From NCBI RefSeq assembly GCF_046557615.1, contig NZ_JBKIII010000001.1, positions 558,001-622,000 on the forward strand: DNA of 64,000 nt. Direction: 5' to 3'. The position numbers were made by a program, and so were the translations under genes. Positions 8,306 through 17,042 of this stretch are shown piece after piece (position 1 is the stretch's first letter; every line of letters begins with the position of its first letter). Source of the DNA: Haloferax sp046557615 (lineage in GTDB: Archaea > Halobacteriota > Halobacteria > Halobacteriales > Haloferacaceae). The notes beneath the pieces are model-generated. The model searched no databases, had not been told where the DNA came from, and worked only from the letters and a program-made list of their open reading frames with translations.

Positions 8306-9105
8306 GGGCCAGCACCTCCGAGGTAGGCCTCGATAACGCGTTCGTCGCTTCGGACTTCTTCGGGCGTGCCTTCCATCAGCACTTTCCCTTGGTCGAGAAC
8401 GATAATCGGGTCGGCGAGGTCCATGATAAACGGCATGTCGTGTTCGATGATGAGGAAGGTTTGTCCCTCCTCGTTGAGTTCGCGGATGAACCGCTTGATG
8501 TCGTTTGCAAGCGTCGGATTCACCCCTGCGACGGGTTCGTCGAGGAGCAGGATGTCCGGGTCGGTCGTGAACGCGCGTGCCAACTCGACCAGTTTCATCT
8601 GCCCACCGGAGAGGTCGGTCGATGGCTGGTCGATGAGGTGACTAATTTCGAAGCGTTCGAGGAGTTCCTCGGCGCGTTCGAGATTCTCCCGCTCCTGTTT
8701 GGTCACATCGCTCCCGCGGAAGAACAGCGGGATGATTGATTCGCCGAGTTGCGAGCCAGCCCCGACGAGCATCGCCTCGCGGACACTCATTCCTTCCAAC
8801 CGCCGAGGCGTCTGGAAGGTTCTGACGAGTCCGGCGTGTGCGCGCTCGTGTGGCGACATGTCGCTCACGTCGTCGTCGTTGACGTAGACGTTGCCTGCAT
8901 CTTGGTCGTAGAACCCCGAGATGAGGTTGAACAGCGTGGACTTCCCCGCGCCGTTCGGGCCAATCATCCCGGTGATGGTTCCGCGTTCGACCTCGATTGA
9001 GACGTCGTCGGTCGCGACGAGCCCACCGAAGGCTTTCTCCAGCCCTTTGGTTTTCAACACGACGTTGCGCTTTCCGAGGGTCGCACCCTCGTATGTGTCA
9101 CTCAT
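8302..9105 (-). CDS. livG: Branched-chain amino acid ABC transporter ATPase (LivG type)
   Basis: The 267-residue ATPase is the partner of LivF. It shows Walker A (GPNGAGKSTLFNLISGFY), the LivG-type insertion with LVRTFQTPRRLEGMSVREAM, the signature DLSGGQMKLVELARAF, Walker B (ILLLDEPVAGVNP) and the switch region FLIIEHDMPFIMDLAD. The C-terminus has the family ending VIEAYLGGAGP. Its stop overlaps the LivF start and its start overlaps the LivM stop, each by four bases. This places it in one polycistronic message. Confidence 0.93.
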   Translation of the reverse strand: MSDTYEGATLGKRNVVLKTKGLEKAFGGLVATDDVSIEVERGTITGMIGPNGAGKSTLFNLISGFYDQDAGNVYVNDDDVSDMSPHERAHAGLVRTFQTPRRLEGMSVREAMLVGAGSQLGESIIPLFFRGSDVTKQERENLERAEELLERFEISHLIDQPSTDLSGGQMKLVELARAFTTDPDILLLDEPVAGVNPTLANDIKRFIRELNEEGQTFLIIEHDMPFIMDLADPIIVLDQGKVLMEGTPEEVRSDERVIEAYLGGAGP

Positions 9106-10160
9106 TGGTCGTCAGCCTCCTTGCGGGCGCTCGGCCAGATGAGTTCGTCTTTCGGCGGCAACAGACCGTCCTGCCGGAAGCGCATCACGAGGATGATGAG
9201 TACGCCAACGAAGAGCAGGCGAAGCGGTGCCACGTCCAGGCCGAGCGACCCAATCGCTGGGACGTCGTTCAGGAAGCGCGTCCCCTCGCGGATTGCGATG
9301 ACGACGGCCGCCCCGACGACTGCCCCGCGGTTCGACCCGGTGCCGCCGAGGATGACGGCAATCCAGATGTAGAACGTCGTCAGCGGGACGAGGTCAGACG
9401 GGTCGATGTAGAGGTTCAGGTGCGCGTAGAACGCGCCTGCGACCGCCATGATGACGCTCCCGAGGACGAACGCCTGCATCTTGAACCGGTAGGAGTTCTT
9501 GCCGAGTGCTTCGGCGAGGTCCTCGTCCGAACGAATCGTTCGCAGGACGCGACCCCACGGCGAGCGGTGAACCCGCCGCAAGAACAGGTAGGTGAGCGCG
9601 AGGAGGACGACGACCACGCTGGCCGTCGTCGCCGCATCGGTCAGCGGAAGCCATCCGAGCAGTTCGGGAATTCCGCTGATACCGCTCGACCCAGCGGTCC
9701 ACTGGCGTTCGTTCAGGATGATGAGTCGAATCACTTCTGCCAGTCCGAGACTGGCGATAGCGAGGTAGTCCTCACGCAGTCGGAGCGTCGGAATGCCGAT
9801 GAGGATGGCAATCAATGCGCTCACGACGATAGCCGCGAGGAAGCCGACTACCGGGTGTAAGCCGAGTCCGAGCGGCGAGTCCGGCGCGGTCAAGAGCGCG
9901 GCGCTGTACGCACCGATACCCCAGAATGCCGCGACACTGAAGTTGATGAGTCCGGCGTAGCCCCACTGGACGTTGAGTCCGAGCGAGAGCAGCGCGTACA
10001 TGCCGACCAGTGCAATCTGGAACAGCAGGAAGCGCGGGCCGATGACGCCCGCAAGGACGCCACCGACGAGTGCCACGGTGATGACGAGAAGTATCGCCAT
10101 GATGCGACGCTCTGCGGGGTCGCGGACGATGGTCTCGTTCATCCACGAAGTCACACTCAT
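9102..10160 (-). CDS. livM: Branched-chain amino acid ABC transporter permease (LivM type)
   Basis: The 352-residue integral membrane protein has eight to ten hydrophobic segments. It carries the LivM hallmark GLNVQWGYAGLINFSVAAFWGIGAYSAALL, of which GYAGLINF is the diagnostic core, and a cytoplasmic EAA-like loop SPWGRVLRTIRSDEDLAEALGKN that contacts the ATPases. It forms the translocation path with LivH. Four-base overlaps with LivG and LivH show tight operon organisation. The ATG at 10160 gives an N-terminal segment MSVTSWMNETIV before the first helix. Confidence 0.92.
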   Translation of the reverse strand: MSVTSWMNETIVRDPAERRIMAILLVITVALVGGVLAGVIGPRFLLFQIALVGMYALLSLGLNVQWGYAGLINFSVAAFWGIGAYSAALLTAPDSPLGLGLHPVVGFLAAIVVSALIAILIGIPTLRLREDYLAIASLGLAEVIRLIILNERQWTAGSSGISGIPELLGWLPLTDAATTASVVVVLLALTYLFLRRVHRSPWGRVLRTIRSDEDLAEALGKNSYRFKMQAFVLGSVIMAVAGAFYAHLNLYIDPSDLVPLTTFYIWIAVILGGTGSNRGAVVGAAVVIAIREGTRFLNDVPAIGSLGLDVAPLRLLFVGVLIILVMRFRQDGLLPPKDELIWPSARKEADDQ

Positions 10161-11098
10161 GTGGCATCACCTGCGATGCCGCTCGGTCGGACGAGCAAGA
10201 TAGCGACCATGATGAGGAACGCGACCGCCGGGGCGTACCGCGAGCCAACGGGAATGATTCCCCACTGGTTGAACAGCGGCACGAGTTCGTGAACCATGCC
10301 GATGACGAAGCCACCGAGCATCGCGCCGTAGACTGAGCCAATCCCGCCGAGGATGACCGCGGCGAATACGATGAGCAGGATGTCGAAGCCCATCCGTGGA
10401 CGGACGAGTTCTTCGAGTCCGAGGAAGACACCACCGGCGGCGGCGAGCGCCCCGCCGATGAGCCACATCGCGATGATGACTTCACGGGTTCGAATACCAC
10501 TCACGCGAGCGAGGTCGGCGTTGTCGGCGGTTGCACGCATCTTGCGTCCTAACGTCGTCCGCGTGAGCGTCAGGTGCAACGCGGTCACGAGCAAGACGGT
10601 CAGGCCGACGACCACGAGGTTGCGCGGCGTGACTGCGATGCCGAGGGTCTCTCGAACCCACGGAATCGGTCCCTGTCGGGCGACACCGTAGCGCTCGGCG
10701 TCGGTCCCGAACGAGAGGTAGACGAGCGCACGATAGACGAGCGCGACACCGATACTCGTAATCAGGAGTCCAATCGACCCCGAGTCCTTCATCGGACGGT
10801 AGATGATGCGGTCAGTGAGAACCGCAATCACCGCGGCGGCGACCATGCCGAACACGAGTGCGACGAAGAACCACAGCGGGAGGCCGAAGATGTTCGCGTC
10901 GCCCAACATCGGTTGGAAGATGCCGACCGAGAACAGCGCCGAGAACGCACCGACGGTCATGAGGTCACCGTGTGCGAAGTTTGCGAAGTCGGCGATGCTG
11001 TAGACTAACGACAGGCCGATAGCCGCGAGTACGATGATGCTCGAAAAAACGATGCCGTTGGCAACGTACTGGAAGGGGCTGATTTGAAGTGCGATCAC
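10157..11098 (-). CDS. livH: Branched-chain amino acid ABC transporter permease (LivH type)
   Basis: The 313-residue permease has about eight membrane segments. It carries the LivH motif YSIADFANFAHGDLMTVGAF and a cytoplasmic loop LGRKMRATADNADLARVSGI that should dock on the ATPase dimer. Near the C-terminus, AVILGGIGSVYGAMLGGFVIG is typical of the family. It overlaps LivM by four bases. The gap of 52 bases to the binding-protein gene upstream is the only sizeable break in the operon. It is long enough for a processing site or internal promoter, but I see no clear TATA box there. Confidence 0.92.
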   Translation of the reverse strand: MIALQISPFQYVANGIVFSSIIVLAAIGLSLVYSIADFANFAHGDLMTVGAFSALFSVGIFQPMLGDANIFGLPLWFFVALVFGMVAAAVIAVLTDRIIYRPMKDSGSIGLLITSIGVALVYRALVYLSFGTDAERYGVARQGPIPWVRETLGIAVTPRNLVVVGLTVLLVTALHLTLTRTTLGRKMRATADNADLARVSGIRTREVIIAMWLIGGALAAAGGVFLGLEELVRPRMGFDILLIVFAAVILGGIGSVYGAMLGGFVIGMVHELVPLFNQWGIIPVGSRYAPAVAFLIMVAILLVRPSGIAGDAT

Positions 11099-11150
11099 CG
11101 CACCAACCTCCTGTTAGTAGGCGGTCGGCACGCGGTCCGTACGTGCATCA

Positions 11151-12488
11151 TCAGCTCGTGATGTAGTCGCCGTAGACGTATTCGTGATTCTCGACGCTGT
11201 AAATCTGGTAGAAGCCCGGTGGGTCACCGTTCTCGTCGAGGTCGACCGGGCCACTGACACCCTGATAGTTGATGTCGCTGGCAGAGCCACCGTCGTTGAG
11301 GATGGCGGCAGCGTCCTCGAAGTTGAAGACTTCTTCACCGTCTGGGCGCGTCACGTCGCGGACGACGCTTGCGAGTGCTTCGCTCGTGAAGTCGTCTGCC
11401 GCGGCGATAGCGAGCGCTGCGACGGTGACCGCGTCGTAGGCGTACGCGGACCAGACGGTCGGCGACGTGTCGTAGGCGGCTTCGAAGTTCGAGACGAAGT
11501 TCTGGTAGTTCTCTTGGTCCTGTGGGGCGCTCTCGGTGATGCCCTTCATGCCATCCATCGAACCCTCGGGCGTGTTCTCGATGATGGAGTCGGCGACGGT
11601 GGACTCTGCGCCGTAGTAGTCAACTTGGGTGTTGTAACCCTGGTCGAACCCTTCGTTGACCATGACGGTGTACTCGTTCGCGTAGGTGATGAACACCCAC
11701 GCCGAGGCGTCCGTCGAGGCCATCTCGGTGAGAATCCCACTGTACGAAGACTGACCCTGGTCGTGAGGTTCGTTGTAGGCGACGGTGCCGCCGTTGGACT
11801 CGAACGTCTCTGCGAACACGTCGGAGAGGCCGGTCCCGTAGTCGTTGTTGATCCACGTGACAGCGACCGTCTCGTGGCCGTCGTCGGCGACGAGGTTGGC
11901 GAGTGCGCGACCCTTCGCCGCACCAGACGGACTCATACGGAGCAGGTCCGGACGGCTCGTGAGTTCGGGACTCGTACTGTTCTGACTGATTTGGACGACG
12001 CCTGCGTCGCTGGTCACGCTGTCGAAGATGGCGATAGAGACACCAGAGCCGACAGAACCGATGAGCAGCGGAACGCCGTCTTGGTTGACGAGCTTCTGTG
12101 CGGCGGCGACGCCTGCTTGGTTCGTACTCTCGTCGTCTTCGACGGAGACGTTGAGCGACGCACCGTCTTCGCCGATGCCGACGCTGTTGATTTGCTCTAA
12201 GGCGAGTTCGCGCCCACGGGTGTTGCGCTCGCCATACGGTGCGAGCGACCCAGTGAGCGAATCGACCATCCCGACAGTGTACGAGGACATGCCGCCCCCG
12301 CCACCGGATTCGGTCGTCGTCTCTTCTTCGCCACCACCGCCACCACCGCCGCCTCCGCCCCCGTTGGACTCGGTCGTGGTTGGTTCTTCGTCGCTTTCGA
12401 GACAGCCTGCGGTCGCGCCGACGAGGCCGAGGCCCGAGAGCTTCAGCATCGTTCTGCGGTCGAGTCTGTCCGTGCCTTGCGGTGACAT
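11151..12488 (-). CDS. Branched-chain amino acid ABC transporter substrate-binding lipoprotein
   Basis: The 445-residue protein is the extracellular receptor of the transporter. It starts with a Tat-like signal (DRRTMLKLSGLGLVGATAGC) ending in a lipobox, then an unusually long low-complexity linker with a run of about 11 glycines and Glu/Thr blocks. The periplasmic-binding fold follows (SSYTVGMVDSLTGSLAPYGE, GSVGSGVSIAIFDS, VAVTWINNDYGTGLSDVFAE). The ATG at 12488 is chosen over 12536 because an AT-rich TATA box (about 12511-12519) is centred about 27 bases upstream. It is the first gene of the liv operon. The ligand cannot be fixed from sequence. The divergent proline dehydrogenase suggests amino acid use. 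Confidence 0.9.
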   Translation of the reverse strand: MSPQGTDRLDRRTMLKLSGLGLVGATAGCLESDEEPTTTESNGGGGGGGGGGGEEETTTESGGGGGMSSYTVGMVDSLTGSLAPYGERNTRGRELALEQINSVGIGEDGASLNVSVEDDESTNQAGVAAAQKLVNQDGVPLLIGSVGSGVSIAIFDSVTSDAGVVQISQNSTSPELTSRPDLLRMSPSGAAKGRALANLVADDGHETVAVTWINNDYGTGLSDVFAETFESNGGTVAYNEPHDQGQSSYSGILTEMASTDASAWVFITYANEYTVMVNEGFDQGYNTQVDYYGAESTVADSIIENTPEGSMDGMKGITESAPQDQENYQNFVSNFEAAYDTSPTVWSAYAYDAVTVAALAIAAADDFTSEALASVVRDVTRPDGEEVFNFEDAAAILNDGGSASDINYQGVSGPVDLDENGDPPGFYQIYSVENHEYVYGDYITS

Positions 12489-12656
12489 AACAGTGAACAC
12501 TCGCCTATTGTAATAGATATACCTGTGACCGTCCATGGTCGGTTATCGTCAAAAACCGCCGGACCAAGCTACCAACCACATAATTAGTTCACAAAAATTG
12601 TGGTGAAATATATGGTAGGGTTCCCCTTTAGGGGGGCTGTTAGACAACTCCGGGTG
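12489..12656. promoter_or_regulatory. Divergent promoter region of the liv operon and proline dehydrogenase
   Basis: Two AT-rich boxes face apart here. TAATAGATATA at about 12511-12521 serves the binding-protein gene on the minus strand. AAATATATGG at about 12606-12615 fits a plus-strand start near 12635. Just downstream of the second box is an imperfect palindrome, CCCCTTTAGGGG at 12623-12634. It would lie at or just before the transcription start of the proline dehydrogenase gene, where a bound repressor could block initiation. The regulator is not known. Confidence 0.5.
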
Positions 12657-13496
12657 ATGATACCCCCACTTGCGAACAACTTCGTGGCGGGCGAAACAAC
12701 CGATGGGGCAGTTTCGTATCTCGAATCGCTCAACCAAGATGACGTCGCTGGCATTCTCAACGTCCTCGGTGAACACTACACCAACCGGGCGGAGGCCGAC
12801 GCCGATACAGAAGAGTATCTCACGCTCGTTTCGCAACTCGGTTCGACCGACCTCGACGGGTGCATCTCGGTCAAGCCGTCGCAAATCGGCCTCGACATCG
12901 GCGACGACGTTTTCCGCGAAAATCTGGACCGAATCGTCACGACCGCGACCGAACAGGACGTGTTCGTCTGGGTCGATATGGAAGACCATACGACGACCGA
13001 CGTGACGCTCGATGCAGTTTGCGAGTTCGGTCGCCGAACCGATGGGAACGTCGGCGTCTGTGTACAAGCGAATCTCAAACGCACGTCCGAGGACCTCGAA
13101 CGACTCGCCGACGTGCCCGGAAAAGTTCGACTCGTGAAAGGCGCGTACAACGAACCAGCGTCGGTCGCATACAAGAAGAAATCGGAGGTCGATTCCGTCT
13201 ATCGAGAACTCCTCGAATACATGTTCAGCGAGTTCGACGACGGTATAGCCGTCGGCAGCCACGACCCCGCGATGATTTCACACGCACGGTCGCTCGCCGA
13301 CGAGTACGGGACCCCCTACGAGATTCAGATGCTCATGGGTGTCCGCGAAGACGAACAGCGAAATCTCGCCGCGGCAGGCGTCGAGATGTGGCAGTACGTC
13401 CCCTACGGCGACAAGTGGTTCCAGTACTTCTATCGTCGCGTCCGCGAGCGCAAAGAGAACGCGTTGTTCGCGCTTCGGGCAGTGACCGGACTCTAG
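12657..13496 (+). CDS. putA: Proline dehydrogenase
   Basis: The 279-residue protein is a monofunctional proline dehydrogenase that oxidises proline to pyrroline-5-carboxylate with FAD. Barrel motifs are visible: ISVKPSQIGLD, FVWVDMEDHTTTD, CVQANLKRTSEDLERL, VRLVKGAYNEP and IAVGSHDPAMI. Near the C-terminus are YEIQMLMGVREDEQ and VPYGDKWFQYFYRRVRER, the latter holding the Arg pair that binds substrate. The start at 12657 (MIPPLANNFVAGET) matches family N-termini better than the upstream GTG at 12600, and the promoter lies between them. Its stop overlaps the stop of the Bat-type regulator. The P5C dehydrogenase at 14366 completes the route to glutamate. Confidence 0.93.
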   Translation: MIPPLANNFVAGETTDGAVSYLESLNQDDVAGILNVLGEHYTNRAEADADTEEYLTLVSQLGSTDLDGCISVKPSQIGLDIGDDVFRENLDRIVTTATEQDVFVWVDMEDHTTTDVTLDAVCEFGRRTDGNVGVCVQANLKRTSEDLERLADVPGKVRLVKGAYNEPASVAYKKKSEVDSVYRELLEYMFSEFDDGIAVGSHDPAMISHARSLADEYGTPYEIQMLMGVREDEQRNLAAAGVEMWQYVPYGDKWFQYFYRRVRERKENALFALRAVTGL

Positions 13497-14212
13497 TTCT
13501 CAACCCCTTTCGGGTCGAGCAGTTTCGCCTCGGCCTTTCGCAAGTGCTCTAAGAGCGTCGTCTTCGAGATATCGAGTTCCGCGGCGAGTTCGCGGGTCGA
13601 AACCTGGCGGGGCCACCTGTAGTAACCCTCTTTGCGTGCGAGTTCGAACGCCTGGCGTTGACTGCGCGTGAGCGTGTCGAGTCGTCGCCCTCGTTCCGGT
13701 TCTGCACCTTCTGCCGACGAAATCGAGGCGATGTTGATGTCGGCACCGCTTGCCTCGGCGACGGCGTCGATTCGGTCTTGAATCTCGTCGCGTGGGCCTG
13801 CGAACCAGACTTGCCACGTCTCTCTCCCTCGTTCGATTTGTGTGGGTGCGCTGTGGACGAAGCCCTGTTCGAGGAGTTTCGGACAGACCATATCTGACGG
13901 GTCGTATTCGAGGAAGAACTCTCGTGCCACCGACCCCGGTGCGACTCGTTCGCCACGCGGGTCGAATCGCTCTTGGAGTTCGAGAACGTCCCCCGTCAAC
14001 TCGGAGTTGGCGATGGCGTCCAGCAGTTCTTCGACTTCTGCAACGCTGTTGCCGTATGCTGTGAACAGTCCGTTCGAGCGTTCGGTTCCTGCGGTCGGTG
14101 CATCGTAAATCGCGTGTGCGAGAATACCGCCCGGGTACCTGCCCGTCGCCTCTATGGCCCAACAGTTTGGATGCCAGAGGTCGAGCGTCAGGCGCGTTCC
14201 CGTCCCTGTCAT
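13493..14212 (-). CDS. Bat-type HTH_10 transcriptional regulator, probably of proline use
   Basis: The 239-residue protein ends with a Bat-type helix-turn-helix (about residues 180-235): LTRSQRQAFELARKEGYYRWPR, then STRELAAELDISKTTLLEHL. The N-terminal part (LTLDLWHPNCWAIEATGRYP) is a haloarchaeal sensor-like domain found with this HTH. The ATG at 14212 is chosen because an AATATT box at about 14238-14243 is centred about 28 bases upstream; the ATG at 14224 would be too close. It lies between the two enzymes of proline breakdown, convergent with the dehydrogenase and divergent from the P5C dehydrogenase, so it probably controls them. The same frame stays open across the P5C dehydrogenase gene, but that extension is a shadow. 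Confidence 0.82.
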   Translation of the reverse strand: MTGTGTRLTLDLWHPNCWAIEATGRYPGGILAHAIYDAPTAGTERSNGLFTAYGNSVAEVEELLDAIANSELTGDVLELQERFDPRGERVAPGSVAREFFLEYDPSDMVCPKLLEQGFVHSAPTQIERGRETWQVWFAGPRDEIQDRIDAVAEASGADINIASISSAEGAEPERGRRLDTLTRSQRQAFELARKEGYYRWPRQVSTRELAAELDISKTTLLEHLRKAEAKLLDPKGVEN

Positions 14213-14365
14213 GCGATCGCTCATACAGGGTGGGGTAATATTGGGTGTTCTAAGCGGCTGTCTATGCTCATCGTTGTCTATGTCTACTGGTATCGAGGCA
14301 CAAAAAGTCACCCTCCCATGGACGGTATCGGGGTTATTAATGCAAGTTGCGCAAATATCACCACT

Positions 14366-15889
14366 ATGGCGCAGGACGTTTATCAGCACTATATCAACGG
14401 TGAATGGACAGACGGCACCGGGGACGAGACCTTCGAGAGTACGAACCCCGCGACCGGCGAGACGATTGCGACGTTCCGACGCGGCACGCCCGAGGACATC
14501 GAGAACGCGACCGACGTTGCGGACGAAGCCTTCGAGGAGTGGCGCGAACTCTCGCACATCGAGCGCGCAGAGTACCTCTGGGACATCTACCACGAACTGC
14601 GTGACCGCACCGAAGAACTCGCAGAAGTCGTCACCAAAGAGTGTGGCAAGGAAATCTCCGAGGGCCGCGCCGACGTTATCGAGGCCTACCACATGGTCGA
14701 GTGGGCCGCAGGCGACGCCCGCCACCCGAAGGGCGACGTCATTCCGTCCGAGATTCCGACGAAGGACGCCTACATGCGCCGCAAACCCCGCGGTGTCGTC
14801 GGCTGTATCACCCCGTGGAACTTCCCGGTCGCCATCCCGTTCTGGCACATGGCCGTCGCACTCGTCGAGGGCAACACCGTCGTCTGGAAACCTGCCGAGC
14901 AGACGCCGTGGTGTGGCCAAATCATCGCCGAGATGTTCGAAGATGCCGGTATCCCGGATGGCGTGTTCAACATGATTCAGGGCTTCGGCGACGCCGGTGC
15001 CGCCATCGTCGATCACGAAGACGTGGACACCGTACTCTTTACTGGCTCTGCGGAAGTCGGCCACGAAGTCGCCGCCAAGGTCGCCCAGCAACCCGGCACG
15101 CTCGCGGCGTGTGAGATGGGTGGCAAGAATAACATCGTCATCACCGAGAAGGCGGACCTCGATATCGCCGTCCACTCCGCGACGATGTCCTCTTTCAAGA
15201 CGACTGGCCAGCGCTGTGTCTCGTCCGAGCGCCTCGTCGTCCACGAGGACGTCTACGACGAGTTCAAAGAGCGCTTCGTCGCGAACGCGAAGAGCGTCTC
15301 GGTCGGTAACCCACTCAGCGAAGACACGTTCATGGGCCCGCTCATCGAACCGGGACACCTCGACAAGGTCCGCAAGTACAACCAACTCGCCAAGGACGAA
15401 GGTGTGAACGTACTCGTGGACCGCACCGAACTCGATGCCGACGAGATTCCCGACGGCCACGAAGACGGCAACTGGGTCGGCCCGTTCGTCTACGAGGCCG
15501 ACGCGAAAGAAGACCTGCGTTGTACCCACGAGGAAGTCTTCGGTCCCCACGTCGCCCTCTTGAAGTACTCCGGCGACATCGAGGAAGCAGTCGATATCCA
15601 GAACGACACCGACTACGGTCTCGCTGGCGCGATTATCTCCGAGGACTACCGCCAAATCAACTACTTCCGCGACCACGCGGAAGTCGGCCTCGCCTACGGG
15701 AACCTCCCGTGTATCGGCGCAGAAGTTCACCTCCCGTTCGGCGGCGTCAAAAAGTCCGGTAACGGCTACCCATCTGCTCGTGAAATCATCGAGGCAGTCA
15801 CCGAGCGCACCGCATGGACGCTCAACAACTCGAAGGAAATCCGCATGGCACAGGGCCTCTCTGCGGACATCAAGACGAAAGAAGACTAA
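14366..15889 (+). CDS. Aldehyde dehydrogenase, probable L-glutamate-gamma-semialdehyde (P5C) dehydrogenase
   Basis: The 507-residue enzyme belongs to the aldehyde dehydrogenase superfamily and should oxidise glutamate semialdehyde to glutamate with NAD(P)+. It shows the cofactor segment ITPWNFPVAIPFWH, the Rossmann motif FTGSAEVGHEVA, the general-base Glu in ACEMGGKN and the nucleophile Cys in KTTGQRCVSSERL. Length and motifs are complete. A TTATTAAT box at about 14333-14340 supports leaderless initiation at 14366. Its role is assigned from its closeness to proline dehydrogenase; other aldehydes are possible from sequence alone. It is divergent from the Bat-type regulator. Confidence 0.88.
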   Translation: MAQDVYQHYINGEWTDGTGDETFESTNPATGETIATFRRGTPEDIENATDVADEAFEEWRELSHIERAEYLWDIYHELRDRTEELAEVVTKECGKEISEGRADVIEAYHMVEWAAGDARHPKGDVIPSEIPTKDAYMRRKPRGVVGCITPWNFPVAIPFWHMAVALVEGNTVVWKPAEQTPWCGQIIAEMFEDAGIPDGVFNMIQGFGDAGAAIVDHEDVDTVLFTGSAEVGHEVAAKVAQQPGTLAACEMGGKNNIVITEKADLDIAVHSATMSSFKTTGQRCVSSERLVVHEDVYDEFKERFVANAKSVSVGNPLSEDTFMGPLIEPGHLDKVRKYNQLAKDEGVNVLVDRTELDADEIPDGHEDGNWVGPFVYEADAKEDLRCTHEEVFGPHVALLKYSGDIEEAVDIQNDTDYGLAGAIISEDYRQINYFRDHAEVGLAYGNLPCIGAEVHLPFGGVKKSGNGYPSAREIIEAVTERTAWTLNNSKEIRMAQGLSADIKTKED

Positions 15890-16292
15890 GCTCACCGACG
15901 CCCCGCTGGCAGATTTTCTTTTGGATTTTCACAGACCGAGCGACAGCACTGGTGGGTGCGAAAGTTACGGAGTTAGCGACGAACAGAGTGCGTTCGCTCT
16001 GTATGTGAGGAACGAAGAGGGGCGATGGTTGGATGTCCCCGTCTCACCCGACGAGGTGAGGATGGGGGAGGGGAGCGTCCCACCGGGCCAAGGGACGCGA
16101 TACGACGTGGCCACGTCGTTGTGAGTCCGCAACGGACCCCGAGAACGCTGCGGTGTGTGCGGCGGATGTGGAGTCGCCGACGTCTGGCGAGAAAAGCGCC
16201 TAATGCGTCGGCGATTTGTGCTTAGGAGTCGGGTTTGATAAACCCTCCGTAACAGTCGATAGCGCACCCCGTGCGAACGAGCGTCGTAGAAA
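15890..16292. other. 403-base region without a supported gene; possible relic or structured RNA
   Basis: No reading frame here has a convincing start, promoter and family match. The DNA is GC-rich and holds several inverted repeats, including CAGAG...CTCTG at about 15984-16001 and ACGACGTGGCCACGTCGT at about 16103-16120. Plus-strand frames over about 15970-16120 and 16119-16202 have fairly protein-like composition, and the second ends at a TAA at 16201. They lie in different frames, as in a decayed gene. I could not match SRP RNA, RNase P RNA or a tRNA. Its identity is unknown. Confidence 0.3.
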
Positions 16293-16724
16293 TTATGCAG
16301 TCGCTTCGACTTCGGTACGAAGCGCGTGTTCGAGGTTGTCGAGTTCTCTGTCGAGGTTGCGCTCGAAGAACGTCTCGACGCCGGGGAGCTTGCCGTCTAC
16401 GATGAATTCGTTGATGAGGCGACTCCCGCCTTCGGTCTCTTCGATGGTGTGTTCGCCGGTCACGCGCATCACGCGAGAGCGACCCACGAATCGGACGAAT
16501 CGCGGTTCATCGAGTTCGACGTCTTCGGTTTCGACTTCCACTGTCGAACGGATGAGTGGAATCGGCAGGGCGATGTGCCACGTCGCGCGTCGGCCATCGC
16601 TGGAAACGTCGAACCGTTCGACCACGCTGATAGCGTCTGCTCGCTTTGCAGGGTCGGAAATAAACGTCCAGACCTCCTCGACGGGGGCGTCGAATTCGAA
16701 GGTTCGCCTCACGCGGACGGTCAT
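16293..16724 (-). CDS. SRPBCC (START-like) family protein
   Basis: The 143-residue protein begins MTVRVRRTFEFDAPVEEVW and continues with FISDPAKRADAI, a central strand region (STVEVETEDVELDEP) and a C-terminal helix FFERNLDRELDNLEHALRTE. This layout is the helix-grip fold of polyketide cyclase/CoxG-like proteins, which bind hydrophobic ligands in a cavity. The ligand is unknown. The ATG at 16724 is preferred because a TTTTTTACC box (about 16747-16755 on the minus strand) lies about 27 bases upstream; the longer frame to 16868 has an unlikely Arg-rich extension. Confidence 0.8.
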   Translation of the reverse strand: MTVRVRRTFEFDAPVEEVWTFISDPAKRADAISVVERFDVSSDGRRATWHIALPIPLIRSTVEVETEDVELDEPRFVRFVGRSRVMRVTGEHTIEETEGGSRLINEFIVDGKLPGVETFFERNLDRELDNLEHALRTEVEATA

Positions 16725-16767
16725 GAGATGTAGTCGTCCTTTGGTGGTAAAAAACCGCGGAATTGCG

Positions 16768-16992
16768 TTAGCTGCGGGTGACGCGCCACGTCGTCGAGCG
16801 TGCGCGGCCCCACTTTTCGATCTCGACATCTTCAGACTTTTCGGCCAACCGTGGCAGGCGCGAGCCAACCTGCTTTGCGGTTAGACCGATAGCCTCGGCG
16901 ATGTTTTTGGCTCGGAAGTAGGCTTCCCCGTGGCTGACGCTATCGCGGAGATACGAGATAATTCGTTTTTCCTCGTCCGTGTAATCGGTCAT
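16768..16992 (-). CDS. Small winged-helix-like haloarchaeal protein (DUF7123 type)
   Basis: The 74-residue protein starts MTDYTDEEKRIISYLRDSV and has a helix-turn-helix pattern, AKNIAEAIGLTAKQVGSRL, followed by a short wing with the conserved end WGRARSTTWRVTRS. I recall this family as DUF7123, a small conserved haloarchaeal protein; the name is from memory. It may bind DNA, but no target is visible. A TTAAG-containing box at about 17015-17020 supports the start at 16992. It is followed on the same strand, 43 bases on, by the SRPBCC gene. Confidence 0.7.
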   Translation of the reverse strand: MTDYTDEEKRIISYLRDSVSHGEAYFRAKNIAEAIGLTAKQVGSRLPRLAEKSEDVEIEKWGRARSTTWRVTRS

Positions 16993-17042
16993 CCTCGCCG
17001 CCTTTAGGGAATCTGTCTTCTTAACGGTTACTCGTCTTGCGC

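Noticed and set aside
14213..15895. Minus-strand frame of 800 codons continuing upstream of the Bat-type regulator through the P5C dehydrogenase
   Set aside because: It is antisense to a clear aldehyde dehydrogenase; such shadow frames are common in GC-rich DNA. The regulator's own promoter lies at about 14240.
15965..16267. 100-codon minus-strand frame in the gene-free region
   Set aside because: Composition is Arg/Ser/Pro-rich like noise, with no promoter or recognisable domain.
15890..16292. SRP RNA or RNase P RNA
   Set aside because: The conserved SRP domain IV loop and the RNase P P4-region sequences are not found on either strand.
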